From: Planctomycetota bacterium
GTDB lineage: Bacteria > Planctomycetota > Phycisphaerae > Sedimentisphaerales > Anaerobacaceae
NCBI GenBank assembly: GCA_014384025.1
Contig: JACNGQ010000101.1
Coordinates: 1-51,798 of the forward strand
Reading direction: 5' to 3'
Length of the DNA: 51,798 bases
The position numbers were made by a program, and so were the translations under genes. This document shows, one piece after another, positions 35,923 to 46,068 of the stretch. Each line of letters opens with the position of its first letter. Position 1 is the first letter of the stretch. The notes under the pieces were generated by a model that searched no databases, had not been told where the DNA came from, and was given only the letters and a program-made list of their open reading frames with translations.

Positions 35923-37857
35923 TTAATTGTCTTTGACTGCAAAATCAACTCGCCGGACCCAAATGCGACCTCTTGCAGGAATGAACAAGTCCAGCGATAC
36001 AGTACTTTTAGAATTAGCTGTTCGGGCGGGGATTGGCTTTTCAGTGAACCCATCGATAAATCGATTAGATTTATTGTTCTGAATCTGAATGGTAACAGCA
36101 ACTCTCACCTCTTCATCATTGAAGTTTTGGACAACACAATTTCCTTCGTCAAAAGGATGGATAGTAACACAAGCCTGACCATCAAGAACAGGAAGCAAAG
36201 GTTTTGGCGATATAGTATTGTTATTCTCTGTTATCATACGATTGCCGAATATCGCACGAAAAGCGGAAAGAGCCGATCCCTCCATATCGAGCAGGCCCAT
36301 CGGCCGCGGACAGAGCAAAACCTCCCCTACGGCATCAAAGTCTGCTTGATTGTAGGTGTGTGTGTTTAGCAGCGCAATACGACCACTTGGCGTTTCATTT
36401 ACAGAAAGAAGCACAAGCTGTTTACCTCCGGCGGTGCACACTATTTCTTTCGACATAAGTCCGGCTTCTATAGGTGACTCTAAATTAATCATCGCATCCG
36501 TGTTCTCGAAATTCTGAGTCTTCGGTGAAGAAGACAATAGCCGGGCACGAATCGGCTCTGATTTTATCTTCGTGCTGATTCCCGCAATACGCTTAAGCTC
36601 CTCCGCATCGGGTGATGCAATTAAAAGACTTGTAGTGATTATTAGATAAGCACCTCCGGCACGTGCCTTTTTTATATGATTGAGAAGATATGGGTCTGCA
36701 GCCGCCTGTGCAGGCAGAAAGATAACCGGAGCACTTTCTGGAAACTTGTGCACCGGTACAAGGGGAATGCCGAGCATTCCCAAAAAGTCCATGATATACA
36801 TATCACCTCCGGGGTCACTGTTGGGAGGCTTGTAGGCAGGGATGCCGATCACGGGGTGTTCGCGGACGAAAGCGGCCAGTTCGGCAAGCTGGTCGAACTC
36901 GGCTATTACCTTTTCGTGGTCCGGGTGATCCTGCATAATATTGTTGAAGTTGAAGAAAACCAGTTCCGGCGCACCGGCAAGCACACCCATGTAGGCCTGG
37001 TCAAGAAAATCGTATTCGAGACAGTCACCATGGTCAAACCAGGCGCCACCAATCTTGTCGCCGGCAATGTCCGCAAGCCAGCGATAATTTATAAATCCTT
37101 CATAGGGCTGCACAAAACCAAATCGTTGTGTGTTGCGGCCGCGGGTCTCCGTACCAACCCAGACTTTATCGAAGATCTGAGGAAACGTCTCCGTGTCATA
37201 GCCAAACAGATGGAACCGGTCGTACCACTGGGGATATTTGACTATCATCGTGATGGCTGGATTGACCTGCCTCGCAGGCTCGACGAAGATTGATTTGGCC
37301 AGTTCGGTTAGCAAAGCACGCCGATATTCACCCCAGGAACGGTTGCCTCTGGCAGTATTCGATTCCTCGCTTACGTCACCCGTGCAAAGGAAGTCATCAA
37401 CGATAAAAGTATCGAAGATACCCGCCGCCGTTCGGATGACTTTCTCGATATCACGTTGGGTCTTTTTATTTTGCCAGTTGAACCAGCCAAGGGGACCTTT
37501 TTGACGCACGCCGAAATCACCACCGGGCACTGTGGCGATACCTCCAACTACATCGATATTTTTTTCCCGGAGCCAGTTGCGTACAAATATCAGGTGTTCC
37601 GGCAACACGATATGACCGCCACGATAAACTTCGACGTAAAGTTTAGTAATTCCCATGCGCTGGATAGTTTCCCAAGCGCGAGCTCGAATTGTCTCATTAG
37701 TAGCAAGCTGTTCGACATGATGCGATGTTACGTAAGAGCCAAAACGCAAATCACCCATCCGTGCCCGAGCTTTATCAACTTGACCTTGGGCGGAGCAGTG
37801 GCCTGATATATTCATTATTACAAGCGCTATCGCACAAATCAAAGCAGCCGGTTTCAT
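35923..37857 (-). CDS. Exported TIM-barrel-like protein of unrecognised family
   Basis: The 644-residue product has a signal peptide (ALICAIALVIMNISGHCSA). Residues about 35-330 look like an alpha/beta barrel of glycoside-hydrolase type: GITKLYVEVYRGG, GGIATVPGGDFG, FDTFIVDDFLCTGD with two acidic residues, MIVKYPQWYDRF, FDKVWVGTETRG, IGGAWFDHGDCLEYDF. Residues about 330-520 suggest a glutamine-amidotransferase or beta-galactosidase-trimer-like domain (LLNHIKKARAGGAYLIITTS), and a C-terminal beta domain follows. I cannot name the family. The layout suggests a glycosidase. GGGAGG precedes the start; the DUF5107 gene lies 73 bases downstream. Confidence 0.7.
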   Translation of the reverse strand: MKPAALICAIALVIMNISGHCSAQGQVDKARARMGDLRFGSYVTSHHVEQLATNETIRARAWETIQRMGITKLYVEVYRGGHIVLPEHLIFVRNWLREKNIDVVGGIATVPGGDFGVRQKGPLGWFNWQNKKTQRDIEKVIRTAAGIFDTFIVDDFLCTGDVSEESNTARGNRSWGEYRRALLTELAKSIFVEPARQVNPAITMIVKYPQWYDRFHLFGYDTETFPQIFDKVWVGTETRGRNTQRFGFVQPYEGFINYRWLADIAGDKIGGAWFDHGDCLEYDFLDQAYMGVLAGAPELVFFNFNNIMQDHPDHEKVIAEFDQLAELAAFVREHPVIGIPAYKPPNSDPGGDMYIMDFLGMLGIPLVPVHKFPESAPVIFLPAQAAADPYLLNHIKKARAGGAYLIITTSLLIASPDAEELKRIAGISTKIKSEPIRARLLSSSPKTQNFENTDAMINLESPIEAGLMSKEIVCTAGGKQLVLLSVNETPSGRIALLNTHTYNQADFDAVGEVLLCPRPMGLLDMEGSALSAFRAIFGNRMITENNNTISPKPLLPVLDGQACVTIHPFDEGNCVVQNFNDEEVRVAVTIQIQNNKSNRFIDGFTEKPIPARTANSKSTVSLDLFIPARGRIWVRRVDFAVKDN

Positions 37858-38159
37858 AAGCCCGCCTCCCGTATTTCAATATACGTTCAATGTTTTCCCA
37901 TGTCCCTGATCCAAATTGCAGTTTCGGTTTTTTAGTACCAAACTGCCGCTATCTTAGTAGCCGAGCAGCCAAAAAGCCAGTCAAAAGCACATAAATCAGT
38001 TGTTCTAAATTTTCTTTTTATCACTTTGATTCCGCCTTCTGGATTTTGGGCAAGGAAAGCCGAATTGATTGCGCCCAAGTTTATCCTACAAATTACCCCG
38101 AGATATGTTAAAATACAAGCCTTGAACGAACTATAAAATATTTTGAACAGGTAATCAAG
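37858..38159. other. Divergent intergenic region
   Basis: This 302-base gap lies between two divergently transcribed exported-enzyme genes. It must contain promoters for both, but no -35/-10 pair close to consensus was found; TATAAAAT occurs about 25 bases before the plus-strand start. No hairpin, RNA or ORF stands out. Confidence 0.4.
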
Positions 38160-39638
38160 ATGCCATTAACCAAACAAAAATCAGAATCATCAACAAAGTT
38201 CAACATTTACCTTATATTTGGAATTTTTATATGCGTGGTGTTGTTAAAATTGGCCTGCAATGTTTTATCTGCAAATGCCGCACAACCGGCAAATAGGATT
38301 AAGCCGATCCAGTTACATCCGGACAATCCCCACTACTTTCTGTGGCGCAGCAAACCGACAGTTTTGATAACGTCCGGTGAACATTATGGGGCAGTGCTAA
38401 ATCGATCCTTCGATTACAAGAAGTATCTTAAAACTCTTGAATCGTATGGTTTTAATCTGACTCGGACATTCAGCGGGGCGTACTGTGAACCTATCGGGGC
38501 GTTTAAGATTCAAAACAATACTTTGGCACCGGCAAAAGACCAACTGATATGCCCCTGGGCACGAAGCAATATACCCGGATACGCAAATGGCGGTAATAAA
38601 CTCGACCTTACGAAGTGGAATAGTGCTTACTTCGAACGGCTGCGAAGCTTCGTTAATGAAGCGGGCAAATGCGGTGTTGTGGTCGAACTTGTATTATTTT
38701 GTCCGTTTTACAAAGACGATATGTGGAAACTCAGCCCTATGAATGCCGTCAATAATATCAACGACATCGGCAAAATGGACCGCACTGAGGTTTACACGCT
38801 AAGTCATCCCAAACTATTGGCTGTGCAGGATAGAATGGTCAGCAGGATAGTGAAGGAATTAAAGGACTTCGATAACGTCTATTATGAAATCTGCAACGAG
38901 CCGTACTTCGGCGGTGTAACGCTCGAATGGCAAAAGCACATCGCTGAGACCATAGTCAAGGCCGAAGCAAAGTTCAAAACAAAACACTTGATTGCTCAAA
39001 ACATCGCCAATAAATCCGAGAAAGTCGTCAAGCCGAATCTGAATGTTTCGATTTTCAACTTCCATTATGCCAAACCGCCAAAGGCCGTAACAGAAAACTA
39101 TGGCTTAAACAAAGTAATTGGCGACGATGAGACGGGCTTTGCAGGCAGCGAACCCACACCGTATCGGCTCGAAGGCTGGGACTTTATCATCGCAGGCGGC
39201 GCAGTCTATGATAATCTCGACTATTCGTTCACAGTCGGTCACGAAGATGGAACAGAAGAAATCAATGCTCCGGGCAGCGGTGGGCCAGTGCTGCACAAGC
39301 AACTGGAGATTCTCAAGGATTTCATCAATAGTTTAGATTTTATCAAAATGAAGCCGGACAATTCGGTTATCAAAGGTGGAATTCCGGATAAAGCAACCGC
39401 ACGGGCACTGGTCCAGGCAGGCCGTACTTATGCTATTTACATCAATGGAGGTAATGAAGCAAAACTAATCGTGGAGCTACCCAAAGGAACTTACAGAGCG
39501 GAATGGGTGAATACAAAAACAGGAAAGGTTGATAAGACCGAGACGTTTCAACACGATAATGGCAATCGGACATTGTCTTCATCTAAATATGTTGACGATA
39601 TCGCTCTGAGGATTCAGTTAATATCAAAAAGCGGATGA
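38160..39638 (+). CDS. Exported GH5-like glycoside hydrolase
   Basis: The 492-residue product has an N-terminal membrane/signal segment (FNIYLIFGIFICVVLLKLAC). The barrel at about residues 45-400 carries the clan GH-A pattern. YEICNEPY holds the likely acid/base Glu247, and IGDDETGF holds Glu324, which may be the nucleophile. The early motif FNLTRTFSGAY is typical of DUF4038/cellulase-like enzymes. A short C-terminal beta domain (GRTYAIYINGGNEAKLIVELPKG) resembles a putative collagen-binding or GH-associated module. It likely cleaves beta-linked polysaccharide outside the cytoplasm. It is divergent from the unrecognised exported barrel protein. Confidence 0.8.
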   Translation: MPLTKQKSESSTKFNIYLIFGIFICVVLLKLACNVLSANAAQPANRIKPIQLHPDNPHYFLWRSKPTVLITSGEHYGAVLNRSFDYKKYLKTLESYGFNLTRTFSGAYCEPIGAFKIQNNTLAPAKDQLICPWARSNIPGYANGGNKLDLTKWNSAYFERLRSFVNEAGKCGVVVELVLFCPFYKDDMWKLSPMNAVNNINDIGKMDRTEVYTLSHPKLLAVQDRMVSRIVKELKDFDNVYYEICNEPYFGGVTLEWQKHIAETIVKAEAKFKTKHLIAQNIANKSEKVVKPNLNVSIFNFHYAKPPKAVTENYGLNKVIGDDETGFAGSEPTPYRLEGWDFIIAGGAVYDNLDYSFTVGHEDGTEEINAPGSGGPVLHKQLEILKDFINSLDFIKMKPDNSVIKGGIPDKATARALVQAGRTYAIYINGGNEAKLIVELPKGTYRAEWVNTKTGKVDKTETFQHDNGNRTLSSSKYVDDIALRIQLISKSG

Positions 39639-39694
39639 TTGCATTATTAAATTAAGAAAAGCAACAAATTCGGCAAAAAATAGAGGTTTTCAGT

Positions 39695-42142
39695 ATGCAG
39701 CTATATAAAGCAATAATTGCAGTTGTCTTAGCAACTATAATTCCGGCCAATGTAAACGCTCAGCAGACTGACTTGGATGACATATCAGCATATTATGGAT
39801 TTGGAGAAATAGAGATAATCAAATTAGACTGGGACATAAAAGACTTAACGGTTGCCGATTTCAATGGTGACGGTCGAAATGATATTGCAGTCGTAAACAA
39901 CGCAAAGGCCAAGATAGAGCTTCTGATTCAAAAAGAAACTGTCGGGCCCGGGGAAACAGATGTTGCTGTTGATCTTAATGACGTTGATGTAAATACAATC
40001 ACCCCCCTTACTCGTTTTGACAAACAGAGTATCGCGGTTTCAGAAAAAGTGTATAGCCTTGTTTGTGGTGATTTGAATTCAGATGGAATGATGGATTTGG
40101 CTTTTTATGGCGAGCCTAAGGGGCTGTATGTATTATTGCAAAAAGCCGACACAGCCGAAACGGGCCCACAGGAGGCATCAATAAAACCATTGAGCTGGCG
40201 AATTAAAAAGAGATTTGAGATTGATGATGGTCTGTTAACTTCCAATATATTAGCCTGTGCCGACCTGAATAATGATGGTGCTGAGGACCTGGCTCTGGCC
40301 GGCCGTGATGGTGTTTATATCGTTGTGCAAAAAAAAACTGGCTCATTGGCTGAACCAGTGAAATATCCGACATCTACACAAACATTAAGCCTCAAAACCG
40401 GCGACCTGAACGGTGATAATATAAATGATCTTATACTTATGACGAATGACATGGAAAAACCGGTCCATGTTCGATTCGGCCTTAAAACAGGACAATTAGG
40501 CCCACAAGTACGATTCTTTATTGAAAGACCGTTCACATTTCAGGTTGAAAATATCGATGATACGACTGGTGATGAAATACTGACTGTTGACGGCAGGAGC
40601 GGGCGGTTAATCTGTTACAAATATTCCATTGAAAACCAGGAAGATGCCGACTGGCCGATCCTTTTTTATCCTCTTACTTCAGGTGAGGCGGACACAACAC
40701 GCGATTTGGTAATCGGCGATTTCGATGGTGACGGCCTTTCTGATATCACAATTAGCGACCCAGGTGCAGCGGAACTTATTTTCTACAAACAAACACCCAA
40801 AATCGGACTTGCTGAGCCGGTTAGATTTCCGGCTTTTACAGATATCACGAGCTTATCTGCGGCCGATATTAATGGTGACGGGAAAACCGAACTGGGTGTC
40901 TTGAGCATTAAGGAAAAAGTAGTCGGCTTAACTAAGTTCGAAAACGATAGACTATCATTTCCACAGCCTATCGATTTAACAGGCCAGCCGGTGGCGATGG
41001 AACTGGCGGATGTTGATAATGATGGCAACGTGGATTGCCTTTATATATCGATAGACGATAGTGATATTAGAAGCCTAAGAACTATCTATAATCTCGCGGC
41101 AAAAGAGGAACAGCGAATCAATTTGACAACAGTTACCGTCAGAAAGCCTAATATTGTCGAAAATGTTGATGAAAACAGGTCTGCCTTAGAGCTTAAGAAG
41201 CTCACCTCCAACCCGGACGGCTTGAAAGTGCTCGATGTTGACCAGGACGGCTTACAGGATGTTCTGATATTCGTCAGCTACGAGCTTCCAATATTAGTTC
41301 GCCATGTGCGAAAAAGACAATTTGAAATAGTTGACTCACCGAAATCTCTTTCCAGTCTGATTAAAGATGCGTCTCTGCGTTCAACTGCCATGGCCAATGT
41401 GGACGGCAAGTCGGGTCAAGAGCTTTTAGTAGCACAAAAGAACTTCGCAAGAAGTCTGGTTTTCTCAGAGGGCCAAAGCTGGAGTATTATCGACCAATAC
41501 AATGCCAAGAACACAGAGAACCAAATATCGGCTGTGGCAGCTTTTAATATTTACGGTGAGTGCCTGGAAACCGGGCCTGCAATTTTACTGCTGGACGGAA
41601 GAAAAGGACAGCTTCAGATACTTAAAGCCAGTGATGACAAAACCTATCGAGTCGAAAAAGAATTGGACGTCGGCAGATGGAATGATGCTTTACATCTCAA
41701 AATGCTTTTTGCGCAGCTTACAGGCAACCACGCTTATAGCCTCCTGCTGTTTGACAGTGGGAAGTATGCACTTATAACTCCACCCAGCGGCAGCAATATC
41801 ACGCAGCATTTGGAACAATTGTTCAGTTACGAAACAAAAATAAAAGACGGGATATACGGCAACCTTACTGCAGGAGATATAAACAAAGACTTCAGAACCG
41901 ATATTATTATGGTAGAATACAGGAACAATCACATTGAATTACTTGCCTTGGATGCCGGTTTCAAGCCGATTCCGGCAATGCGCTTTAAGATATTCGAGCA
42001 GAAAGATTACCGCGATAGTAAGGGGCTCCCTAAGTCCAGAGTTGAGCCGCGAGAGCTAAAGGTCGTTGACATCACAAGCGACGGCAAAGATGATTTAGTA
42101 ACTGTTGTCCATGACCGTATAATTATTTATCCTCAAGATTAG
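39695..42142 (+). CDS. Exported FG-GAP/VCBS-repeat protein
   Basis: The 815-residue product has a signal peptide (KAIIAVVLATIIPANVNA) and about ten DxDxDG-like calcium-loop motifs spaced 50-80 residues apart, such as DFNGDGRNDIAVV, DLNNDGAEDLALA, DFDGDGLSDITIS, DVDQDGLQDVLIF and DITSDGKDDLVTV. Together they form one or two integrin-like propellers. Such proteins are secreted or surface-bound and mediate binding; no enzyme domain is visible. Next come two membrane-protein genes in the same direction, 81 bases away, so they may share a transcript. Confidence 0.88.
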   Translation: MQLYKAIIAVVLATIIPANVNAQQTDLDDISAYYGFGEIEIIKLDWDIKDLTVADFNGDGRNDIAVVNNAKAKIELLIQKETVGPGETDVAVDLNDVDVNTITPLTRFDKQSIAVSEKVYSLVCGDLNSDGMMDLAFYGEPKGLYVLLQKADTAETGPQEASIKPLSWRIKKRFEIDDGLLTSNILACADLNNDGAEDLALAGRDGVYIVVQKKTGSLAEPVKYPTSTQTLSLKTGDLNGDNINDLILMTNDMEKPVHVRFGLKTGQLGPQVRFFIERPFTFQVENIDDTTGDEILTVDGRSGRLICYKYSIENQEDADWPILFYPLTSGEADTTRDLVIGDFDGDGLSDITISDPGAAELIFYKQTPKIGLAEPVRFPAFTDITSLSAADINGDGKTELGVLSIKEKVVGLTKFENDRLSFPQPIDLTGQPVAMELADVDNDGNVDCLYISIDDSDIRSLRTIYNLAAKEEQRINLTTVTVRKPNIVENVDENRSALELKKLTSNPDGLKVLDVDQDGLQDVLIFVSYELPILVRHVRKRQFEIVDSPKSLSSLIKDASLRSTAMANVDGKSGQELLVAQKNFARSLVFSEGQSWSIIDQYNAKNTENQISAVAAFNIYGECLETGPAILLLDGRKGQLQILKASDDKTYRVEKELDVGRWNDALHLKMLFAQLTGNHAYSLLLFDSGKYALITPPSGSNITQHLEQLFSYETKIKDGIYGNLTAGDINKDFRTDIIMVEYRNNHIELLALDAGFKPIPAMRFKIFEQKDYRDSKGLPKSRVEPRELKVVDITSDGKDDLVTVVHDRIIIYPQD

Positions 42143-42223
42143 CCAAAAACTCTTTGCATTTTGCTTGTTAGCGGGTAGCCTTAATTAATAAAATAGAAAG
42201 TGGCTTTTTTAGGAGCGGAGCAA

Positions 42224-44566
42224 ATGCAAGGTCCTTTCATGCTTTTAATTCTGTTGGGCGTCGCTTGTCTGGTAAGTGGTCCGATTGCATTAATCATTAG
42301 TATTATCGCTTTGAATAAGACAAAAGAAATGTATCGTCAGCTACTACTGAGAAAAGTAGAAAAACCAAGGAGAGAAGAAAAGGTCGCAAGGCCGGTGATT
42401 AGCGAAAAGCCGATTGAAGTAACGAAAGAGGAGCGACCGGCAGAAACAGTTAGAGCGGCTGAAATTGAAGAGCCGAAAAAAATCAGTCAAGATCTTTTAA
42501 AAGCCGCCGCTGAACGAATTAAAGAAAAAGAAAAAGGAGTTGCCGGTCGAGAAACTATTTCGCTTGAACAGCGGATTGGCACACGGTGGATACTTATTGC
42601 AGGCATCATTACGGTAATCTTCGCAGCAGGATTTTTCCTTAAATACGCTTACGACACTAATCTAATAGGGCCTTTGGGTAGAGTGGTTATAGTTGCAATC
42701 TTAGGCCTTGTTGCATTAGCGATCGGAGAAATAACACGGAAGCGAGGATATGGAATCGTTGCCAAAGGTGTAACAGCACTGGGTTTTGCGATACTGTATG
42801 CAGCAGTTTTCTCAGCTTACCGATTTTACGGATTGATTGGTTCGACACCCGCTTTTGCTATTTCAATACTCGTTACAACAGCAGCAATGCTTTATGCGGT
42901 GAGCATGAATGAGATTGTGGTCGCCTTTTTGTCTTTGCTTGGCGGTTTTTTGACGCCTGCGATAGTCTCAACGGGGGAAAATCTTCCAACACCTTTATTC
43001 ATTTATGTCCTGATTTTAGGTCTTGGTGCAATGCTTTGCGCATACTACCGCAAATGGCGAGCAATAAATATTCTTGCTTTCGCCGGAACATTTCTGCTCT
43101 ACATAGGATGGTTTGAGAAGTTTTACCGACCCACGATTCGGTCGGCCGAGGGCATACCTGAGCAGATGGCCATCGCACTGGCATGGCTTACCATCTTTTT
43201 CACAATTTACCTTGTGCTGCCGTTGCTTCATGAATTGATAAAAAAAGTCAAAGCCAAAGAGGAAGATATCCTGCTCGTTCTTGCCAATTCAGCGGTTGTG
43301 TTTTATTACCTGTGGATTATTTTGTTTGAAAAATATCGAACGGCCCTCGCCTTTTGTGCTCTGGCGCTGTGTGCAGCACATTTGGTTATGATGACAGTAG
43401 TTACCCGACGGAACAAAGACGACCTGAATTTGCGATTGGCTCTTCTGGTGATTGGACTGTTTTTCCTGACCATTGCAGTGCCTCTCTACCTGAAGATGTA
43501 CGCGATAGCAATGGCCTGGGCGGCGGAAGGCATTATCCTGGCAGTAATCGGACTGCGGTATCGCAGCCACTGGACCCAGGCGGGCGGGGCTATTGCGCTT
43601 TTATTAAGTTTCGGCCAACTGCTAAGACAGTTACCGATGCATACCGGAGCATTTAACCTCGTATTCAATCCTGCTTTTGGCACATGGTGTTTTGTGGCAG
43701 GTTCGCTGCTTGTATGTCACATCATATACAGAACGACTTCAGAATTACCAGAAGATCAGCGAGGACCAATCACACAAGTTCTGTATGCGGCCACAACGCT
43801 TTTGTTAATGGCGGCGATAACGATGGAGTGGTATTGGCATTGTGATTACAATATTGCGAACAGCGCAATCGGGAACAATCACTTTCTTAAAGGGATGGTA
43901 ATAATATTCACGGGATTCCCATTGCTGCTCCTTGTTCGGCCTATCTGTCCAAAGGGGATTTTGTGCAGGATTCTGGCGATGATTTTAGCGGGAGCGGGGG
44001 CGATTTTCACGATGCTGGTATTCAGTGAGTTTTACAGCCGTTACTTTGTGATTTTCGCAAACCTTGAATTTGGAATCGTCCTTGTGTTTGTTGCAGCTCT
44101 TTTCGCGTCAGGCTGGCTGCTTAGCAATGAAAGTGAAGAGAGTAAGTATAACCAGATATTCGCAACAGCGTTTGTACTGGCAGGGATATTTGTACTGTGG
44201 GTGTTGCTAACTAAAGAAATATATCTGTATTGGTATTGGCATAACAGGTTAGCGGAAAAAACCCCAAATTGGAGGTTTCTATCGCATATGTATATATCGG
44301 TAATGTGGGCGGTTTATGGTGCGGCTTTAATGACAGTCGGCTTCTGGCGAAAGAAGAAAATACTGCGGTATATTGCAATTGGATTGTTTGCTCTGCTATT
44401 AGTGAAAGTATTTATTCTGGATACAAAGACTGTGAAAAGTGTGTACAGAATCGCTGCATTTTTAGCTACGGGAGTTACTTTAGTGGGAGTATCTTATCTT
44501 TATCAATTTTTAAGAAAGAAAGGCTTTTTCGAAACAATACTGGATGAGGAAAATGTGGATAGGTGA
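42224..44566 (+). CDS. DUF2339 polytopic membrane protein
   Basis: Start at ATG 42224, with AGGAG eight bases upstream, gives 780 residues; a GTG 24 bases earlier has no such site. One N-terminal TM is followed by a charged, helical stretch (residues about 35-110, rich in Lys and Glu), then about 20 hydrophobic segments from RIGTRWILIAGIITVIFAAGFFLKYAYD onward. This matches DUF2339, a family of large integral membrane proteins of unknown function. It is followed directly by a DUF3999 protein, a pairing also known from other Gram-negatives, which suggests a shared envelope role. Confidence 0.9.
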   Translation: MQGPFMLLILLGVACLVSGPIALIISIIALNKTKEMYRQLLLRKVEKPRREEKVARPVISEKPIEVTKEERPAETVRAAEIEEPKKISQDLLKAAAERIKEKEKGVAGRETISLEQRIGTRWILIAGIITVIFAAGFFLKYAYDTNLIGPLGRVVIVAILGLVALAIGEITRKRGYGIVAKGVTALGFAILYAAVFSAYRFYGLIGSTPAFAISILVTTAAMLYAVSMNEIVVAFLSLLGGFLTPAIVSTGENLPTPLFIYVLILGLGAMLCAYYRKWRAINILAFAGTFLLYIGWFEKFYRPTIRSAEGIPEQMAIALAWLTIFFTIYLVLPLLHELIKKVKAKEEDILLVLANSAVVFYYLWIILFEKYRTALAFCALALCAAHLVMMTVVTRRNKDDLNLRLALLVIGLFFLTIAVPLYLKMYAIAMAWAAEGIILAVIGLRYRSHWTQAGGAIALLLSFGQLLRQLPMHTGAFNLVFNPAFGTWCFVAGSLLVCHIIYRTTSELPEDQRGPITQVLYAATTLLLMAAITMEWYWHCDYNIANSAIGNNHFLKGMVIIFTGFPLLLLVRPICPKGILCRILAMILAGAGAIFTMLVFSEFYSRYFVIFANLEFGIVLVFVAALFASGWLLSNESEESKYNQIFATAFVLAGIFVLWVLLTKEIYLYWYWHNRLAEKTPNWRFLSHMYISVMWAVYGAALMTVGFWRKKKILRYIAIGLFALLLVKVFILDTKTVKSVYRIAAFLATGVTLVGVSYLYQFLRKKGFFETILDEENVDR

Positions 44567-44584
44567 TTGATTGCGAGGTTTAAG

Positions 44585-45943
44585 ATGATAAGAATCAGAA
44601 TTTTAATGACAGCTACAGCTCTGCTGCTGGCCGGTATAGTAAATAGTGTTTTTGCAATTGAACTGACCGAGTGGAAATATAAGGTTGAGGTTGCCATTGA
44701 AGAAGGTGCCGGCGAGTACTGTAAATTGATACTTACCCCTGATGTTTACAACGACGCAAGGCCTGATTTGGGAGATATTCGACTTGTTAACACCTCCGGC
44801 GAACAGGTTCCTTACGTGCTGGTCAGGCCAAAAGACACTACGGAAAGTCAAAAGTATGAGCCGGATGTAATCAACCGCTCTACAAATGCTGACATAGCAG
44901 CTATGGTGACGCTGGACTTCGGAAAAAAGACGGTGAAGAATTCCATTGAGGTTATAACTGATGGGAACAACTTCAGGCGAGCCGTTAAAGTTGAGGGCTC
45001 CAACGATAATATTGAATTCTTTACATTAGTTGAGCAAGCGTACATTTTTGCAGTTACTTACAATAGACGATTCGAGCAGATTGATTTACCGAAGAATGAT
45101 TACCGTTATTTGCGGATCACTGTTCGGCCAATGATAACGGAAGAAAAAAGTCCTGTTATTGACGAAGTAAGAGCATTTAAGACTGAGAAGAGCCTCGCTG
45201 AACGCAATTCTGTGGAGATGACACTCATAGAGCAAATCGAAGATGAAAAAAGCAACTCGAGTATTTACGTGTATGACCTTGTTTATCGTCGCCTGCCGGT
45301 AAGTGAAATCGAACTCGAAGTAGCTGATGATTCGTTTTACAGATATGTAACTATCGAAGGCAGAGACGCCGAAACACGTGAGGTCAAAGTTTACAGTGAA
45401 GATAACAGGCAGCGGACCAGAAATATTGAGGTAAAGTGGGAAAGAATAATTAATAACACGATTTACAGATATACCGATGCAAACGAACAAAAACATGAAA
45501 GACTGGCTTTGAGTATTCCTTCCGGCTCAAGGATTCACAGGTATCTAAAAATTACTATCAGGAACTACGATGACAGGCCTGTTGGTATAAAGTCGGCATC
45601 TGCAAAGATGATAGCTCACAAGATAGTGTTTACAAATATCGATGATGTCGTGCCTACCTTGTATGTTGGCTCGGAAGATGCAAGAACACCGCAGTACGAC
45701 CTTGAGTACAGGTTGAGTAATCCGTTACAGGTCAAAGCGAGGGCCGCTAAGCTGAGCGGTCTTATCAGTAATCCACTATTTGGACAAGTTGAGAAACCAT
45801 CTTTAGCATGGACAGAGAAACATAAGGTTTTGCTGTTGATAATTATGGTGGTGATGGCACTGGTTCTGGGTGGATTCATATTGAAATCGTTCAAATCTAT
45901 CCAAAGTGAACAGGTTGAAAGAAAACCTCCCGGAAATCATTAA
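44585..45943 (+). CDS. DUF3999 family exported protein
   Basis: ATG 44585 follows GAGG and gives 452 residues; a TTG at 44567 is in frame but lacks support. A signal peptide (ILMTATALLLAGIVNSVFA) is followed by LTEWKYKVEVAIEEG and a beta-rich body (YVLVRPKDTTE, YRYLRITVRP, RIHRYLKITIRNY). A C-terminal transmembrane helix (VLLLIIMVVMALVLGGFIL) ends in a short basic tail. This is the organisation of DUF3999 proteins. It lies 18 bases after the DUF2339 gene. The pair probably forms a complex with the soluble part in the periplasm; the function of the family is unknown. Confidence 0.85.
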   Translation: MIRIRILMTATALLLAGIVNSVFAIELTEWKYKVEVAIEEGAGEYCKLILTPDVYNDARPDLGDIRLVNTSGEQVPYVLVRPKDTTESQKYEPDVINRSTNADIAAMVTLDFGKKTVKNSIEVITDGNNFRRAVKVEGSNDNIEFFTLVEQAYIFAVTYNRRFEQIDLPKNDYRYLRITVRPMITEEKSPVIDEVRAFKTEKSLAERNSVEMTLIEQIEDEKSNSSIYVYDLVYRRLPVSEIELEVADDSFYRYVTIEGRDAETREVKVYSEDNRQRTRNIEVKWERIINNTIYRYTDANEQKHERLALSIPSGSRIHRYLKITIRNYDDRPVGIKSASAKMIAHKIVFTNIDDVVPTLYVGSEDARTPQYDLEYRLSNPLQVKARAAKLSGLISNPLFGQVEKPSLAWTEKHKVLLLIIMVVMALVLGGFILKSFKSIQSEQVERKPPGNH

Positions 45944-46008
45944 CTGAAATATGTGTAAAATGACCGCTGAGTGACGAAAGGTTTTTGTCGTAGTTATAGA
46001 TGGATGGA

Positions 46009-46038
46009 TTGACAATGCATCAAATTAATTGGTATGAT
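46009..46038 (+). promoter_or_regulatory. Near-consensus sigma70-type promoter
   Basis: TTGACA (46009-46014) matches the -35 consensus perfectly, and TATGAT (46033-46038) matches the -10 at five of six positions, with an 18-base spacer. The glycosyltransferase start lies 30 bases after the -10 box, giving a short leader. Confidence 0.65.
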
Positions 46039-46068
46039 ACTAATAACAATATAATATAGCTTGATAAT

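Noticed and set aside
36676-37293. 205-residue plus-strand frame
   Set aside because: Shadow of the exported barrel-like protein on the other strand.
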